A DNA stretch of 64,000 nt from Empedobacter tilapiae (GCF_004785645.1 NZ_SRPE01000004.1:186001-250000); one strand, 5' to 3'. Positions 16,595 through 25,149 are shown, counted from the stretch's first letter. A program made the numbers and translations. The notes: a model not told the origin generated them from the sequence alone.

Positions 16595-17161
16595 TTATTC
16601 TATTTTAATTCCAAGGTGTTCAACTAAACCAATCAAATTATCTTTCGAAAAAATAGCTCCTTTCAATTGGTTTTCATTCGAATTAATTCTAAAATTATAA
16701 GAAGTTTTAAGATTAGCTTGTTTTAAAATAGTTTGATCAAAAATAGCATTCGAAAAATTACAATTGCTGAAATAAGAATTACTTAAATCTGTATAAGAAA
16801 AGTCGACATTTTGTAATGAACATTCAATAAACTTCGACTTTTTAAGTGGTAATTGATAAAAAGATGAATCATTTAAAATACATTGATTAAAATTGACATT
16901 TAATCCAAATTGATTACATTCTTCTAAATTAAAACCGATCATTTTACAGTTTTTAAATTCAACTTGCTGAAAACTCGTATTGATAAGCTTTGTATTACTT
17001 AAATTACACTCGATAAATTCACAATTGATAAATTTCACATCATTTAGATCTAAGTTATTCAAATCGCAATTAATAAACTGACAATTCTCGTATTCACTAA
17101 CTAAATTTAGATTTTCTGAAAAATTGATTTGTTCAAATTTTTCTTCGAAATGATAATCCAT
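16595..17161 (-). CDS. Pentapeptide-repeat protein
   Basis: 188 residues built almost wholly of A(D/N)LxX-like five-residue units, for example CDLNN LDLND VKFIN CEFIE CNLSN TKLIN TSFQQ, and later DFSYT DLSNS YFSNC NFSNA IFDQT. This gives a right-handed quadrilateral beta helix. Two blocks are split by a short break near residue 95-105, the architecture of Qnr/McbG-like proteins that mimic DNA and shield gyrase. Many units are Asn/Cys-rich. A fluoroquinolone-protection role is possible but unproven; most such proteins are uncharacterised. It is the last gene of a tight three-gene run with the membrane and VOC genes. Confidence 0.85.
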   Translation of the reverse strand: MDYHFEEKFEQINFSENLNLVSEYENCQFINCDLNNLDLNDVKFINCEFIECNLSNTKLINTSFQQVEFKNCKMIGFNLEECNQFGLNVNFNQCILNDSSFYQLPLKKSKFIECSLQNVDFSYTDLSNSYFSNCNFSNAIFDQTILKQANLKTSYNFRINSNENQLKGAIFSKDNLIGLVEHLGIKIE

Positions 17162-17165
17162 GTTA

Positions 17166-17414
17166 TTATTTTTTTACGATAAAGTTTCTTAAAGCTAAAC
17201 AAAAAATCATCACAATCATATCAATATAAATGGTAACTTTTAATTGATTTATTTGCGAACAAAGATTTTTTCCTGTGACAGAAGAAATACAAGTTTCTAT
17301 TCCATTTGTTTCATTTTTTATGCTCAACATTGTGCTGATAATCATGTAAAAAACAATTGGAATAATAAGAATAATTATCGCTAAAATTATGTTGTAATAT
17401 CGTTTTGTCAACAT
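17166..17414 (-). CDS. Small membrane protein, unknown
   Basis: 82 residues with two predicted membrane helices, at about 8-28 (NIILAIIILIIPIVFYMIIS) and 60-76 (VTIYIDMIVMIFCLAL). They are separated by a hydrophilic loop with two Cys (Cys42 and Cys52), perhaps a periplasmic disulfide. I do not recognise the family. It lies one base after the VOC gene and 4 bases before the pentapeptide gene, so it is part of that operon. Confidence 0.6.
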   Translation of the reverse strand: MLTKRYYNIILAIIILIIPIVFYMIISTMLSIKNETNGIETCISSVTGKNLCSQINQLKVTIYIDMIVMIFCLALRNFIVKK

Positions 17415-17415
17415 A

Positions 17416-17790
17416 TTAATCTTCGAATGTAATTTCTATTTCTTGGCCAAATTGTAAGATATAACCATTGTTGTCATAAATCGCAAACTCGCGCATATCC
17501 CATTCAAATGTCTCAATTTCATAAACAATTTTGCAATCATCTTTCACCTGATTCCATAATTCGTCTACATTGTCTACAACAAAATAAAAAGAACCTGTGA
17601 AATTTGCTTGTTCAAAATCTGCTCCTTCATTTGGATAAGCCAACATAATTTCTACATCGTCTTTTTGCAAGCAAGCCCAAATCCAATCTTCATTCTGATC
17701 AGCAATTTTAAATCCTAATTTTTTATAGAATTTTGTTGTTTTTTGTAAATCTTTCGTCCAAATTATTGGGCGTAAACTTTTAAAAGCCAT
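17416..17790 (-). CDS. VOC-superfamily protein (glyoxalase/bleomycin-resistance fold)
   Basis: 124 residues with the two beta-alpha-beta-beta-beta modules of the VOC fold. SLRPIIWTKDLQKTTKFYKKLGFKI opens module 1 (8-30), and SFYFVVDNVDELWNQV plus MREFAIYDNNGYILQFGQEI form module 2. The closing pattern FAIYDNNGYILQFGQ resembles bleomycin-binding and related proteins. Metal ligands of true glyoxalase I are not clearly present. It could be a drug-binding protein or a small-molecule isomerase or dioxygenase. It is first in a three-gene operon. Confidence 0.82.
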   Translation of the reverse strand: MAFKSLRPIIWTKDLQKTTKFYKKLGFKIADQNEDWIWACLQKDDVEIMLAYPNEGADFEQANFTGSFYFVVDNVDELWNQVKDDCKIVYEIETFEWDMREFAIYDNNGYILQFGQEIEITFED

Positions 17791-17898
17791 GTTATATTAT
17801 TTTCGATAAAATTACTTCAATTTTTCTTAACTCTCAATCGCATTTTGAATGATAATTATGCTATTAATTAATATTATTTTATCGAAAGTTTATTCCAT

Positions 17899-17925
17899 AA
17901 AAAAACTCCTAACACATAGGAGTTT
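17899..17925 (-). terminator. Terminator of the amidase gene
   Basis: AAACTCCTA (17903-17911) / TAGGAGTTT (17917-17925) with a 5-base loop gives a T-run on the minus strand, about 25 bases past the amidase stop. Confidence 0.78.
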
Positions 17926-17948
17926 CATTCTATAAATCAAAAACTGAT

Positions 17949-18863
17949 TTATGGATTATATTTTTTGTTTAATGCTTTTAAGATTGCCCAAGTTTCAGCA
18001 TCTACAACTCCATCATATTTTTCTGGACGGAAATGCATCTGAAATGCAACAATTGCATTTTTTGTTTGCGTATCAATCATTCCATTTGTAGGAACATTGT
18101 AACCATATTTTTTAAGGTCAGTTTGCACTTGTGTTATAAAAACTGAACTTGTTGTATCCCAAGGATATTGTTGCATAAATATATACTTGTCTGTATCATC
18201 ATACCAAGCACCAACACCGTAATCTGTATATAATTTTTTCCAAGGGAAAAGTGGACCCGGATCTGGTTTTCTACCTGGCGCAACATCAGAATGCCCAATT
18301 ACATTAAAAGGAGAAATGTTATAACGTTTCACAATATCTTGTGTCAATTCACCTACTTTTTTGATTTGATAATCTGGATAAGGCGCGTAATTTGGATAAG
18401 CATCCGTTCCTTTGTTTCCAAGGTTCACGATTTCGATACCAATAGAAGAAAAGTTTATATTATCCAATCCTTTCCAACTACTAACACCTGCATGCCATGC
18501 ACGTTTTGTTTCGTCAACTAAAAGATTAATTGTTTTATCATCATAATCATTTATCAAATAATGTGCACTTACATCTTTCTGAGTCAATACTTTTAACGAT
18601 AATTCTGTGTTAATAGCTGTGTAGTGTAACACCAAAAATCGCACACGTTCATCTTGCGAAATAGATGGATAATAATCTGTTGTTACCTTGTACTTGTCAA
18701 GCTTTGCAGCTCGAGTCATTTCTGGTTGGTCTGTTTTTGAATTAATAATGACTGTGTCACGAATTACTTTTGTAATTGTTTTTGGTGGAACTTTTTTAGT
18801 TGCACAACTAGCCAAAATAAAAAAACAAGAAATTGCCGAAAATACTAATCCTTTAAAATTCAT
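17949..18863 (-). CDS. N-acetylmuramoyl-L-alanine amidase lipoprotein (Amidase_2 plus peptidoglycan-binding domain)
   Basis: 304 residues. A lipoprotein signal ends at Cys20 (FFILASC). The Amidase_2 domain (about 60-210) carries zinc ligands His80 (VLHYTA), His191 (IGHSD) and Asp201 (PGRKPDPGP) with catalytic Glu144 (SIGIE). A C-terminal PG_binding_1 domain spans about 235-300 (VQTDLKKYGY, GMIDTQTKNAIVAFQMHF). It resembles the envelope-anchored amidase AmiD rather than cytosolic AmpD, and cuts the MurNAc-L-Ala bond in peptidoglycan fragments. This fits with the MurNAc salvage genes at 2.9-5.0 kb. Single gene. Confidence 0.9.
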   Translation of the reverse strand: MNFKGLVFSAISCFFILASCATKKVPPKTITKVIRDTVIINSKTDQPEMTRAAKLDKYKVTTDYYPSISQDERVRFLVLHYTAINTELSLKVLTQKDVSAHYLINDYDDKTINLLVDETKRAWHAGVSSWKGLDNINFSSIGIEIVNLGNKGTDAYPNYAPYPDYQIKKVGELTQDIVKRYNISPFNVIGHSDVAPGRKPDPGPLFPWKKLYTDYGVGAWYDDTDKYIFMQQYPWDTTSSVFITQVQTDLKKYGYNVPTNGMIDTQTKNAIVAFQMHFRPEKYDGVVDAETWAILKALNKKYNP

Positions 18864-18934
18864 TCTTTTAGTTCTAAATAGTCTTTTGAATAGCCAAAAT
18901 TAAGCCAAATAATTTAATTTTTTTTCTAAAAAGA

Positions 18935-18966
18935 CTTGTTTTGAAATAAAAGTCAATATATATTTG
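18935..18966 (+). promoter_or_regulatory. Promoter of the tRNA cluster
   Basis: CTTG at 18935-18938 and TATATTTG at 18959-18966, with 20 bases between, match the Bacteroidota -33/-7 pair. The Ser tRNA starts 43 bases downstream. Confidence 0.65.
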
Positions 18967-19008
18967 CAACCGCTTTATGAGACTAATCAGTCTTATTCTT
19001 AAAAGTTA

Positions 19009-19092
19009 GGAGAGGTGCCAGAGCGGTAATGGAGCAGATTGCTAATCTGTCATCGGGAAACCGATGCCAGGGTTCGAGTCCCTGTCTCTCCG
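19009..19092 (+). tRNA. tRNA-Ser(GCU)
   Basis: GGAGAGG at 19009-19015 pairs with TCTCTCC at 19085-19091, with discriminator G19092. The anticodon loop in GATTGCTAATC gives GCT, which reads AGC/AGU serine codons. The long variable arm CATCGGGAAACCGATG is typical of serine tRNA, followed by the T loop GGGTTCGAGTCCC. CCA is not encoded. Confidence 0.95.
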
Positions 19093-19121
19093 CTTTTTTA
19101 AAGCTTGTAATAAACACCATT

Positions 19122-19196
19122 CGGGGTGTAGCGTAGCCCGGTCATCGCGCCTGCTTTGGGAGCAGGAGGTCGCAGGTTCGAATCCTGCCACCCCGA
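19122..19196 (+). tRNA. tRNA-Pro(UGG)
   Basis: The acceptor CGGGGTG / CACCCCG (19122-19128, 19189-19195) has discriminator A19196. The anticodon stem-loop CTGCTTTGGGAGCAG gives TGG. The T arm is CAGGTTCGAATCCTG. C1-G72 and A73 are proline identity features. Confidence 0.95.
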
Positions 19197-19223
19197 CGAA
19201 TTTTAGTAATAAAATTTTGGATT

Positions 19224-19297
19224 GGTCCAGTAGCTCAGCTGGATAGAGCAACTGCCTTCTAAGCAGTAGGTCTCAGGTTCGAATCCTGACTGGATCA
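19224..19297 (+). tRNA. tRNA-Arg(UCU)
   Basis: The acceptor GGTCCAG / CTGGATC (19224-19230, 19290-19296, one G-U pair) has discriminator A19297. The anticodon stem-loop ACTGCCTTCTAAGCAGT gives TCT for AGA/AGG. The T arm is CAGGTTCGAATCCTG. It is the third and last tRNA of the cluster. Confidence 0.95.
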
Positions 19298-19307
19298 CAA
19301 TCTAAAG

Positions 19308-19341
19308 AAAACCCACAATGATAATCAGTGTGGGTTTTTTG
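19308..19341 (+). terminator. Terminator of the tRNA cluster
   Basis: AAAACCCACA (19308-19317) / TGTGGGTTTT (19329-19338), followed by more T, lies just after tRNA-Arg. Confidence 0.88.
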
Positions 19342-19446
19342 TTTATTTCTGTTTTATTACAATTAAATTTTTGAGTAAATTGAAAATCACTATTCTTAGT
19401 GAGATCCTTTCAGTATAGTGTACTTATTTTTATTTAAATAAATTTT

Positions 19447-19752
19447 ATGAATCAATCTATAAAAATAAAAGTCTCAAGAATATTTTTAGGATTGACAATT
19501 TTCTTCTTTCTATGCTTTATTATTATGTATAATATTGATGGAAATGAGATTGCTAGATGTCAAAATTTTATGTTAGATTTTATAGCCATTATAGGGTTTG
19601 CGTCTTTTATTTTATGTCCACTTTTTTCAATACTGTCAATTATTTTTAACTATAGAAATAGGATATTATATCTTGTATTACTTTTAAGTTTTATTCCTTT
19701 TGTTGGAATTTTAAAACTATTTGAAGGTGCTAATTTCGGAGGAAGTTTTTAG
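19447..19752 (+). CDS. Small membrane protein, unknown
   Basis: 101 residues with three likely membrane helices (about 10-30, 45-67, 72-90) and short polar links. Basic residues at the N-terminus and after helix 2 (NYRNR) suggest the orientation. The C-terminus is EGANFGGSF. I do not recognise the family. It ends tail to tail with the next minus-strand gene, overlapping by 4 bases. Confidence 0.55.
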   Translation: MNQSIKIKVSRIFLGLTIFFFLCFIIMYNIDGNEIARCQNFMLDFIAIIGFASFILCPLFSILSIIFNYRNRILYLVLLLSFIPFVGILKLFEGANFGGSF

Positions 19753-20006
19753 ACTTGTACTAAATTTTCTTTCCCTTTTTCACTCAACTGCTTAAAGTTA
19801 ATTGCAGGAATAGTTGGATTCAATTCAGACTTGAAATTAGTAACACTTGGCGTTTCAAAAAAATCTAATTCGTATAAGCCATCTTCCACGAATTGACACT
19901 CATCGGTTAAAATATAGACCTTAGGAAAACTTGGTTTTCGTTCTATTTTTACTTTTTTAATGTTATTTTGATCCGTGAAAACTTCTCCTTTCTTTGTGTT
20001 TGCCAT
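19749..20006 (-). CDS. Hypothetical protein, 85 aa
   Basis: 85 residues, hydrophilic, no signal or membrane segment. The pattern KVKIERKPSFPKVYILTDECQFVEDGLYELDFFETPSV suggests mixed beta structure. I do not recognise it. It has its own ATG and a sensible promoter-sized gap upstream, and is convergent with the preceding membrane-protein gene. Confidence 0.5.
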   Translation of the reverse strand: MANTKKGEVFTDQNNIKKVKIERKPSFPKVYILTDECQFVEDGLYELDFFETPSVTNFKSELNPTIPAINFKQLSEKGKENLVQV

Positions 20007-20108
20007 TGTTTCTTATTTAGAAGAACAAATTTCTTAATAAAATTGAATATTAAAAAAATCAATTCGTAATATTCAAAATATTTCTACCTTCGTTACAAAT
20101 AAAACCAC

Positions 20109-20510
20109 GTGAAATATACAATTCAAGCAATACTTTTGTTTTTTGTTTTAGGATTAACAAGTTGTTTACTAACCAAAACAGTTTCCGAAACAAAAGTTGT
20201 GACTCCAGAAATTAGTGATTTGTCGGGTAAATGGAATATAAATGATGGAGGAGATTACATTATTTTTGAAGATGCAACGAAAAAAATGGTAATGAAAACG
20301 ACTTGCGGAATTATTACGGCTGATTATACCAAAATAAATCAAGCTATAATTTTTAATCATTTAAAACAAGTGAATTCTGATTGTGAAATTCCTCTAATTT
20401 TGATTCAAAATTTGCAAAAAACTGCATATTTTAAAGTAAAATCATCAAATCAAATTACTTTTTATGATGAGGCTCATAAAGAAAAGTTAACTTTGAATCT
20501 AATAAAATAA
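20109..20510 (+). CDS. Predicted small lipoprotein (META/HslJ-like?)
   Basis: 133 residues starting at a GTG (20109); no ATG fits. The signal MKYTIQAILLFFVLGLTSC has its lipobox cysteine at residue 19. The mature part opens DLSGKWNI and continues with beta strands (GGDYIIFEDATKKMVMKTTCGIITADYT). This is reminiscent of META/lipocalin-like domains that begin with a GxW motif, but the match is weak. Two further Cys (66 and 92) might pair. Confidence 0.6.
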   Translation: MKYTIQAILLFFVLGLTSCLLTKTVSETKVVTPEISDLSGKWNINDGGDYIIFEDATKKMVMKTTCGIITADYTKINQAIIFNHLKQVNSDCEIPLILIQNLQKTAYFKVKSSNQITFYDEAHKEKLTLNLIK

Positions 20511-20549
20511 ATCACAAGAAAATATATTATGCTTAGCATAATTTTTTAT

Positions 20550-20557
20550 TAAATTTG
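20550..20557 (+). promoter_or_regulatory. plsC promoter -7 element; decides the start codon
   Basis: TAAATTTG matches TAnnTTTG and lies 13 bases before the ATG at 20570. It overlaps an in-frame TTG at 20555, which therefore cannot be the start. Confidence 0.6.
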
Positions 20558-20569
20558 TCTAAATTTCTA

Positions 20570-21307
20570 ATGTTGAAGAAAGTTTTAAGTTATCCGTTAT
20601 CTATAATTTTTTATGTTTTTTATGGATTAACGTTATTGGTAATGCACGTTGTGCAATGGTTGTGTCACAATCTTGGAGGTTATGCTACTCATCATAAAAG
20701 TGTAAAAGTGATGAATGGTCTTTTGGTTTTTTGGACAAGAATTTTGGGTACAACATATACCTATAAAGGACACGAAAATTTGATACAAAATGTACCATTG
20801 ATTTTTGTGAGTAATCACCAAAGTATGTATGATATTTCTCCTTTGGAATATGATTTGGCTGATTATCATCCAAAGTTTATTTCGAAAATAGAATTAGGTA
20901 AAGGAATTCCGAGTGTGTCGTACAATTTAACGCATGGAGGTTCTGCATTAATCGATCGTAAGAACGGAAAACAAGCAATAGAAGAAATAAAAAAATTAGC
21001 GCAATACATTCAGAAAAATAATTATTCAGCTATTATTTTTCCTGAAGGTACAAGAAGCAAAAATGGAGTACCAAAGTCTTTCAAAGAGAATGGATTGAAA
21101 GTTTTGACGAAATATGCTAAAGACGCTTATGTTGTTCCTGTTACGCTAAATAATACATGGGAAATTGAGAAATGGGGTAAATTCCCAATGTATTTAGGAG
21201 CAAAAGTAACAATACAATATCATAAACCCTTAAAAGTAAGTGAATATAAGTTTGATGAAATATTCGAGCTTACCGAAAAAACTGTAAAAAGTAGTATAAC
21301 CGCATAA
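20570..21307 (+). CDS. plsC: 1-acyl-sn-glycerol-3-phosphate acyltransferase
   Basis: 245 residues from the ATG at 20570. The TTG 15 bases upstream is inside the promoter and is rejected. N-terminal membrane helices (about 5-35) precede the acyltransferase motifs: VSNHQSMYDISP (NHxxxxD, motif I), and FPEGTRSKNG (motif III). It transfers an acyl chain to lysophosphatidic acid to make phosphatidic acid at the inner membrane. An acyl-ACP desaturase follows after 9 bases, so acyl composition and phospholipid synthesis are encoded together. Confidence 0.92.
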   Translation: MLKKVLSYPLSIIFYVFYGLTLLVMHVVQWLCHNLGGYATHHKSVKVMNGLLVFWTRILGTTYTYKGHENLIQNVPLIFVSNHQSMYDISPLEYDLADYHPKFISKIELGKGIPSVSYNLTHGGSALIDRKNGKQAIEEIKKLAQYIQKNNYSAIIFPEGTRSKNGVPKSFKENGLKVLTKYAKDAYVVPVTLNNTWEIEKWGKFPMYLGAKVTIQYHKPLKVSEYKFDEIFELTEKTVKSSITA

Positions 21308-21316
21308 AATAATTAT

Positions 21317-22318
21317 ATGTCAATAAAAAATGTTCGCCTGGAAGTAATGCAATTTCTTGAGAAAGATATTGATGCTTATATGGACAAATTCTTAGTTCCA
21401 GCCGATAAAATTTGGCAACCAACAGATTTTTTACCGAATTCTCAAACAGATTCTTTTTTTGACGAAATCAAAGAATTACAAGAGCTTTCGAAAGATTTGC
21501 CAGATGATTTCTGGATTACATTGATTGGAGATACCATTACCGAAGAAGCTTTGCCAACCTACGAATCTTGGTTGATGCAAATGGACGGTGTAGTAGATGA
21601 AGAAGGAAATTACCTAGAAAATGGTTGGGCAAAATGGATTCGCCATTGGACAGGAGAAGAAAATCGCCACGGTGATGTTTTGAATAAATTTTTGTATTTA
21701 TCAGGACGTATCAATATGCGCGAGGTTGAAGTAACAACGCAACATTTGATAAATGACGGATTTGATATTGGAACAGCACACGATCCTTACAAAAACTTTG
21801 TTTATACAAGTTTCCAAGAATTAGCAACCTATGTATCGCATAATAATGTATCAGCAATTGCAAAAAAATACGGAGCGAAAAAATTATCGCGTATGTGTAA
21901 AATTATTGCTGGAGATGAAATGCGTCACCACTTAGCTTATACAGAATTCGTTCGTCGTATTTTCGAAGCTGATCCTTCAGAAATGATGTTAGCTGTTCAA
22001 CATATGTTCAAACTTAAAATTGTAATGCCAGCGCATTTCTTAAGAGCTTCTGGAGAAGAAAGAGGAACTTTGTTTGATGCGTTTTCAGATGCAGCGCAAC
22101 GTATTGGTGTGTACACAGCATTTGATTACATCGATATTATGCGAAAATTAATTGAAGCTTGGCAATTGGATAAAATCTCTGGATTGAATGCTGAGGCTGA
22201 AAAAGCAAGAGATTACATTATGAAATTCCCAGATAGAATGGATAGAATTTCGCAACGTATTGTGATTCCTGAAGATGGACCTCAATTCAAATGGTTAATT
22301 CCTGCGACAGTTAAGTAG
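21317..22318 (+). CDS. Acyl-[acyl-carrier-protein] desaturase (soluble diiron type)
   Basis: 333 residues of the plant-type stearoyl-ACP desaturase family. Two iron-binding ExxH motifs are visible: TGEENRHGD (about 113-121) and GDEMRHHLAY (about 198-207). No membrane helices are present, so it is soluble and acts on acyl-ACP, introducing a cis double bond with O2 and ferredoxin. Pairing with plsC supports a role in making unsaturated membrane lipids. The double-bond position is not readable. Confidence 0.9.
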   Translation: MSIKNVRLEVMQFLEKDIDAYMDKFLVPADKIWQPTDFLPNSQTDSFFDEIKELQELSKDLPDDFWITLIGDTITEEALPTYESWLMQMDGVVDEEGNYLENGWAKWIRHWTGEENRHGDVLNKFLYLSGRINMREVEVTTQHLINDGFDIGTAHDPYKNFVYTSFQELATYVSHNNVSAIAKKYGAKKLSRMCKIIAGDEMRHHLAYTEFVRRIFEADPSEMMLAVQHMFKLKIVMPAHFLRASGEERGTLFDAFSDAAQRIGVYTAFDYIDIMRKLIEAWQLDKISGLNAEAEKARDYIMKFPDRMDRISQRIVIPEDGPQFKWLIPATVK

Positions 22319-22336
22319 ATAATAAATTTTATTAAG

Positions 22337-22696
22337 ATGTATATCAAGATTGTTTTACTTTTTCTATTTATAATTTCATGTTCAAATATAGATGGGTTAA
22401 ATTATCCATCTGATATTCTTGAAATTAAAGAAGTTGTATTAGAAAGATCTGATAGTAATTCAAATGGAAAATTTGCTGAGATAAAACAATTAAATAATAA
22501 TCAGGTAAAACAACTTTTAGCTACTTTAAGTAAAGCTAAACAAATAGATTCTAAAAATTTTGATGAAGATTTTCAAATTATTTTTTCAACAGAGTCTGGA
22601 ACTAAAAGAATTATGGTAAGAGGTAATAAAATTAAAAATTTTGAAAGTAATAAAGTTTATCAAATACCGAATGTAGATTATTTGAATAATTTTTAA
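22337..22696 (+). CDS. Predicted small lipoprotein, unknown
   Basis: 119 residues. MYIKIVLLFLFIISC gives a lipobox cysteine at residue 15. The mature protein has a mixed beta/alpha pattern (EIKEVVLERSDSNSNGKFAEI...), with no known motif. It starts 18 bases after the desaturase stop, so it may be the third gene of that operon, and it is followed by a strong terminator. Confidence 0.6.
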   Translation: MYIKIVLLFLFIISCSNIDGLNYPSDILEIKEVVLERSDSNSNGKFAEIKQLNNNQVKQLLATLSKAKQIDSKNFDEDFQIIFSTESGTKRIMVRGNKIKNFESNKVYQIPNVDYLNNF

Positions 22697-22721
22697 AAAT
22701 TACATCTAATCAAAATCATAT

Positions 22722-22757
22722 AAAAAGAGGCAATTCAAAAACGAATTGCCTCTTTTT
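22722..22757 (+). terminator. Terminator of the plsC operon
   Basis: A 15-bp perfect stem AAAAAGAGGCAATTC (22722-22736) / GAATTGCCTCTTTTT (22743-22757) with a 6-base loop. Confidence 0.9.
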
Positions 22758-22801
22758 ATTTAGTAACTTTAACCAACATAAAAAATTAAAAACGACTACT
22801 T

Positions 22802-24139
22802 ATGGACGATTTTATTGCTGCCAGAAGTCAGATGGCGATGTCGCTTGCCTTTCACATTGTTTTTTCGTGTGTTGGAATGGTGATGCCTTTTATGATGGCA
22901 ATTGCTCACTACAAATACCTCAAAACTAAAAACGAAATTTACAAAGGGTTAACCAAAGCTTGGAGCAAAGGGGTCGCAATTTTATTTGCTACTGGAGCAG
23001 TTTCTGGTACAATGCTTTCGTTTGAGTTAGGATTACTATTTCCTAAATTTATGGAACACGCAGGACCAATTTTCGGAATGCCATTTTCGTTAGAAGGAAC
23101 AGCTTTTTTTATTGAAGCCATTGCTTTAGGTTTTTTCCTTTATGGCTGGGACAAATTCAATAAATGGTTTCATTGGATTTGTGGTGTAATCGTTGGCGTT
23201 AGTGGTTTAGCTTCAGGAATTTTGGTTGTTGCTGCAAATGCTTGGATGAATTCTCCGTCAGGTTTCGATTTTGTAAATGGTGAATATCTTAACATAGATC
23301 CTGTAAAAGCTATGTTCAATGATGCATGGTTTTCACAAGCATTGCACATGACAATTGCAGCTTTTTGTGCCACTGGATTTGCGGTTGCGGGTTTACATGC
23401 TTATCTTATTTTGAAAGGTAAGAATGTAAATTTTCATCGCGAAGCATTCAAAATTAGTTCTGTTTTAGCGATCACAGCAGCAATGTTAGCTCCTTTGAGT
23501 GGTGATATTTCGGCGAAAGATGTAGCAAAACGTCAACCAATTAAATTGGCTGCGATGGAAGCACATTTCAAAACAGAAGAAAGTGCTTCATTTGTTTTGG
23601 GTGGAATAGTGGACGAATCGAAAGAAGAAATTAAATACGCGATAAAAGTTCCGGGTGTGTTGAGTTTCTTGGTTCATTCAGATTTCAAAACGCCTGTAAA
23701 AGGTTTAGAAGAATTTCCGAAAGATGAGTGGCCACCTGTAGCAGTTGTACATTATGCATTTCAGATTATGATAACATTCGGAATGTTGATGATGGGAATA
23801 GCTGTGATTTATTTGATTGCGCAATTTTTTAAGAAAGATTGGCGAACAAAACGATGGTTTTATAAATTATTTATGATTGCGACACCTTTCGGATACATCG
23901 CTTTAGAAGCAGGCTGGACGGTAACAGAAGTCGGTCGTCAGCCATGGATTATTTACGGAATTATGCGAACTGTAGATTCCATCACGCCAATGCCAGGAAT
24001 TCAATATTCGTTTTACATTTTCACGTTTGTATTCATCACATTGTCCATTATTTTGGTATTCTTAATGAATCGACAGATACAAATGGTTGCCAAGCTTTAT
24101 GATCCAGAAGATCCAAATTATAAACCAGAAAAACATTAA
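22802..24139 (+). CDS. cydA: Cytochrome bd-type quinol oxidase subunit I
   Basis: 445 residues with about nine membrane helices. His18 in LAFHIVFSCVG and His182 in SQALHMTIAAF fit the heme b595/d and b558 axial positions. GRQPW (about 382-386), conserved in the family, is present. The quinol loop between helices VI and VII is short, as in the CIO/short-Q-loop subfamily. With CydB it oxidises quinol and reduces O2 with high affinity, aiding growth at low oxygen and tolerance of cyanide, NO and peroxide. cydB follows after 2 bases. Confidence 0.95.
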   Translation: MDDFIAARSQMAMSLAFHIVFSCVGMVMPFMMAIAHYKYLKTKNEIYKGLTKAWSKGVAILFATGAVSGTMLSFELGLLFPKFMEHAGPIFGMPFSLEGTAFFIEAIALGFFLYGWDKFNKWFHWICGVIVGVSGLASGILVVAANAWMNSPSGFDFVNGEYLNIDPVKAMFNDAWFSQALHMTIAAFCATGFAVAGLHAYLILKGKNVNFHREAFKISSVLAITAAMLAPLSGDISAKDVAKRQPIKLAAMEAHFKTEESASFVLGGIVDESKEEIKYAIKVPGVLSFLVHSDFKTPVKGLEEFPKDEWPPVAVVHYAFQIMITFGMLMMGIAVIYLIAQFFKKDWRTKRWFYKLFMIATPFGYIALEAGWTVTEVGRQPWIIYGIMRTVDSITPMPGIQYSFYIFTFVFITLSIILVFLMNRQIQMVAKLYDPEDPNYKPEKH

Positions 24140-24141
24140 GT

Positions 24142-25149
24142 ATGATTTACGTAGTAATAGCATTTTTGTGGGTTGCCATCTGTTTATATTTAATTTTAGG
24201 CGGAGCAGATTTCGGCGCTGGAATTGTCGAATTATTCTCTGAAAAGAGTTATAAAAAACGTACACAGAAGATCATGTACAATTCGATTGGACCAATTTGG
24301 GAAGCAAATCATATGTGGTTAATCATTGCCATTGTAATTTTGTTTGTCGGTTTTCCTAAGGTTTATGCAGATGTTTCTAATTATTTACATATTCCGTTGG
24401 TGATTATGTTGTTGGGAATCATAGCGCGTGGAACATCGTTTACGTTCAGAAATTATGATGCAATCAACGATAAATGGCACAATTTGTATGATGTCATTTT
24501 TACTTATTCAAGTGTTGTAACACCTTTGTTTTTGGGTATAATAGCAGGATCTATCGTTTCGGGAAGTATTGATGATAATGCACTTTCGTTTCAAGATGCG
24601 TATATATTTTCGTGGTTAAGTTGGTTTAATTTTTCGGTCGGAATTTTCACTGTTGTGATTTGTGCTTTCTTGGCTTCGGTTTATTCAATTCAAACTGTTA
24701 AAAACGAAGAAGATAAAGTGATTTTAAGAAAACGAGCGAAGATTTATACAGCTTTAATTTTTGTTGCTGGTGCATTGGTTTTTGCAGTTTCACTTTGGAA
24801 AAACATTCCATTATTTAGCTGGATAACATCAGAAATTTATGGTTATATCGCAATTGTAATCGCATCAATTTCAATTGTATTATTGCTTACAGCCTTAAAT
24901 AAAGCGAAGGATTCTTTGTTGAAAGTTTATGCAGGAATAATTGTGATGATGATTTTGTTTGCAGCATCTTATTCACACTTTCCAAATTTAGTGTTATTCA
25001 AAGATGGTTCAACATTATCATTATTGAAAGATTATGGCGCAATGAGTACAATAAATATGTTAGCGTGGGCATTATTACTCGGCTCGATATTCATTTTACC
25101 ATTTCTATTTTACTTAATTTATTCATTCAATAAGAAGCAAAAAATATAA
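24142..25149 (+). CDS. cydB: Cytochrome bd-type quinol oxidase subunit II
   Basis: 335 residues with eight to nine helices. The N-terminal ILGGADFGAGIVELF and GPIWEANHMWLI match CydB signatures, the latter including the conserved Trp-Glu-x-Asn-His segment. It pairs with CydA in the inner membrane. No cydX-like ORF or cydCD transporter gene follows; the unit ends with hairpins downstream. Confidence 0.95.
   Translation: MIYVVIAFLWVAICLYLILGGADFGAGIVELFSEKSYKKRTQKIMYNSIGPIWEANHMWLIIAIVILFVGFPKVYADVSNYLHIPLVIMLLGIIARGTSFTFRNYDAINDKWHNLYDVIFTYSSVVTPLFLGIIAGSIVSGSIDDNALSFQDAYIFSWLSWFNFSVGIFTVVICAFLASVYSIQTVKNEEDKVILRKRAKIYTALIFVAGALVFAVSLWKNIPLFSWITSEIYGYIAIVIASISIVLLLTALNKAKDSLLKVYAGIIVMMILFAASYSHFPNLVLFKDGSTLSLLKDYGAMSTINMLAWALLLGSIFILPFLFYLIYSFNKKQKI

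Noticed and set aside
19042-19251. Open frames on both strands across the tRNA cluster
   Set aside because: They run through tRNA-Ser, -Pro and -Arg; the familiar translated motifs (such as GFEPATS) are a known artefact of tRNA sequence.
20555-20569. TTG start for plsC
   Set aside because: It lies inside the -7 promoter element; the ATG at 20570 is used.
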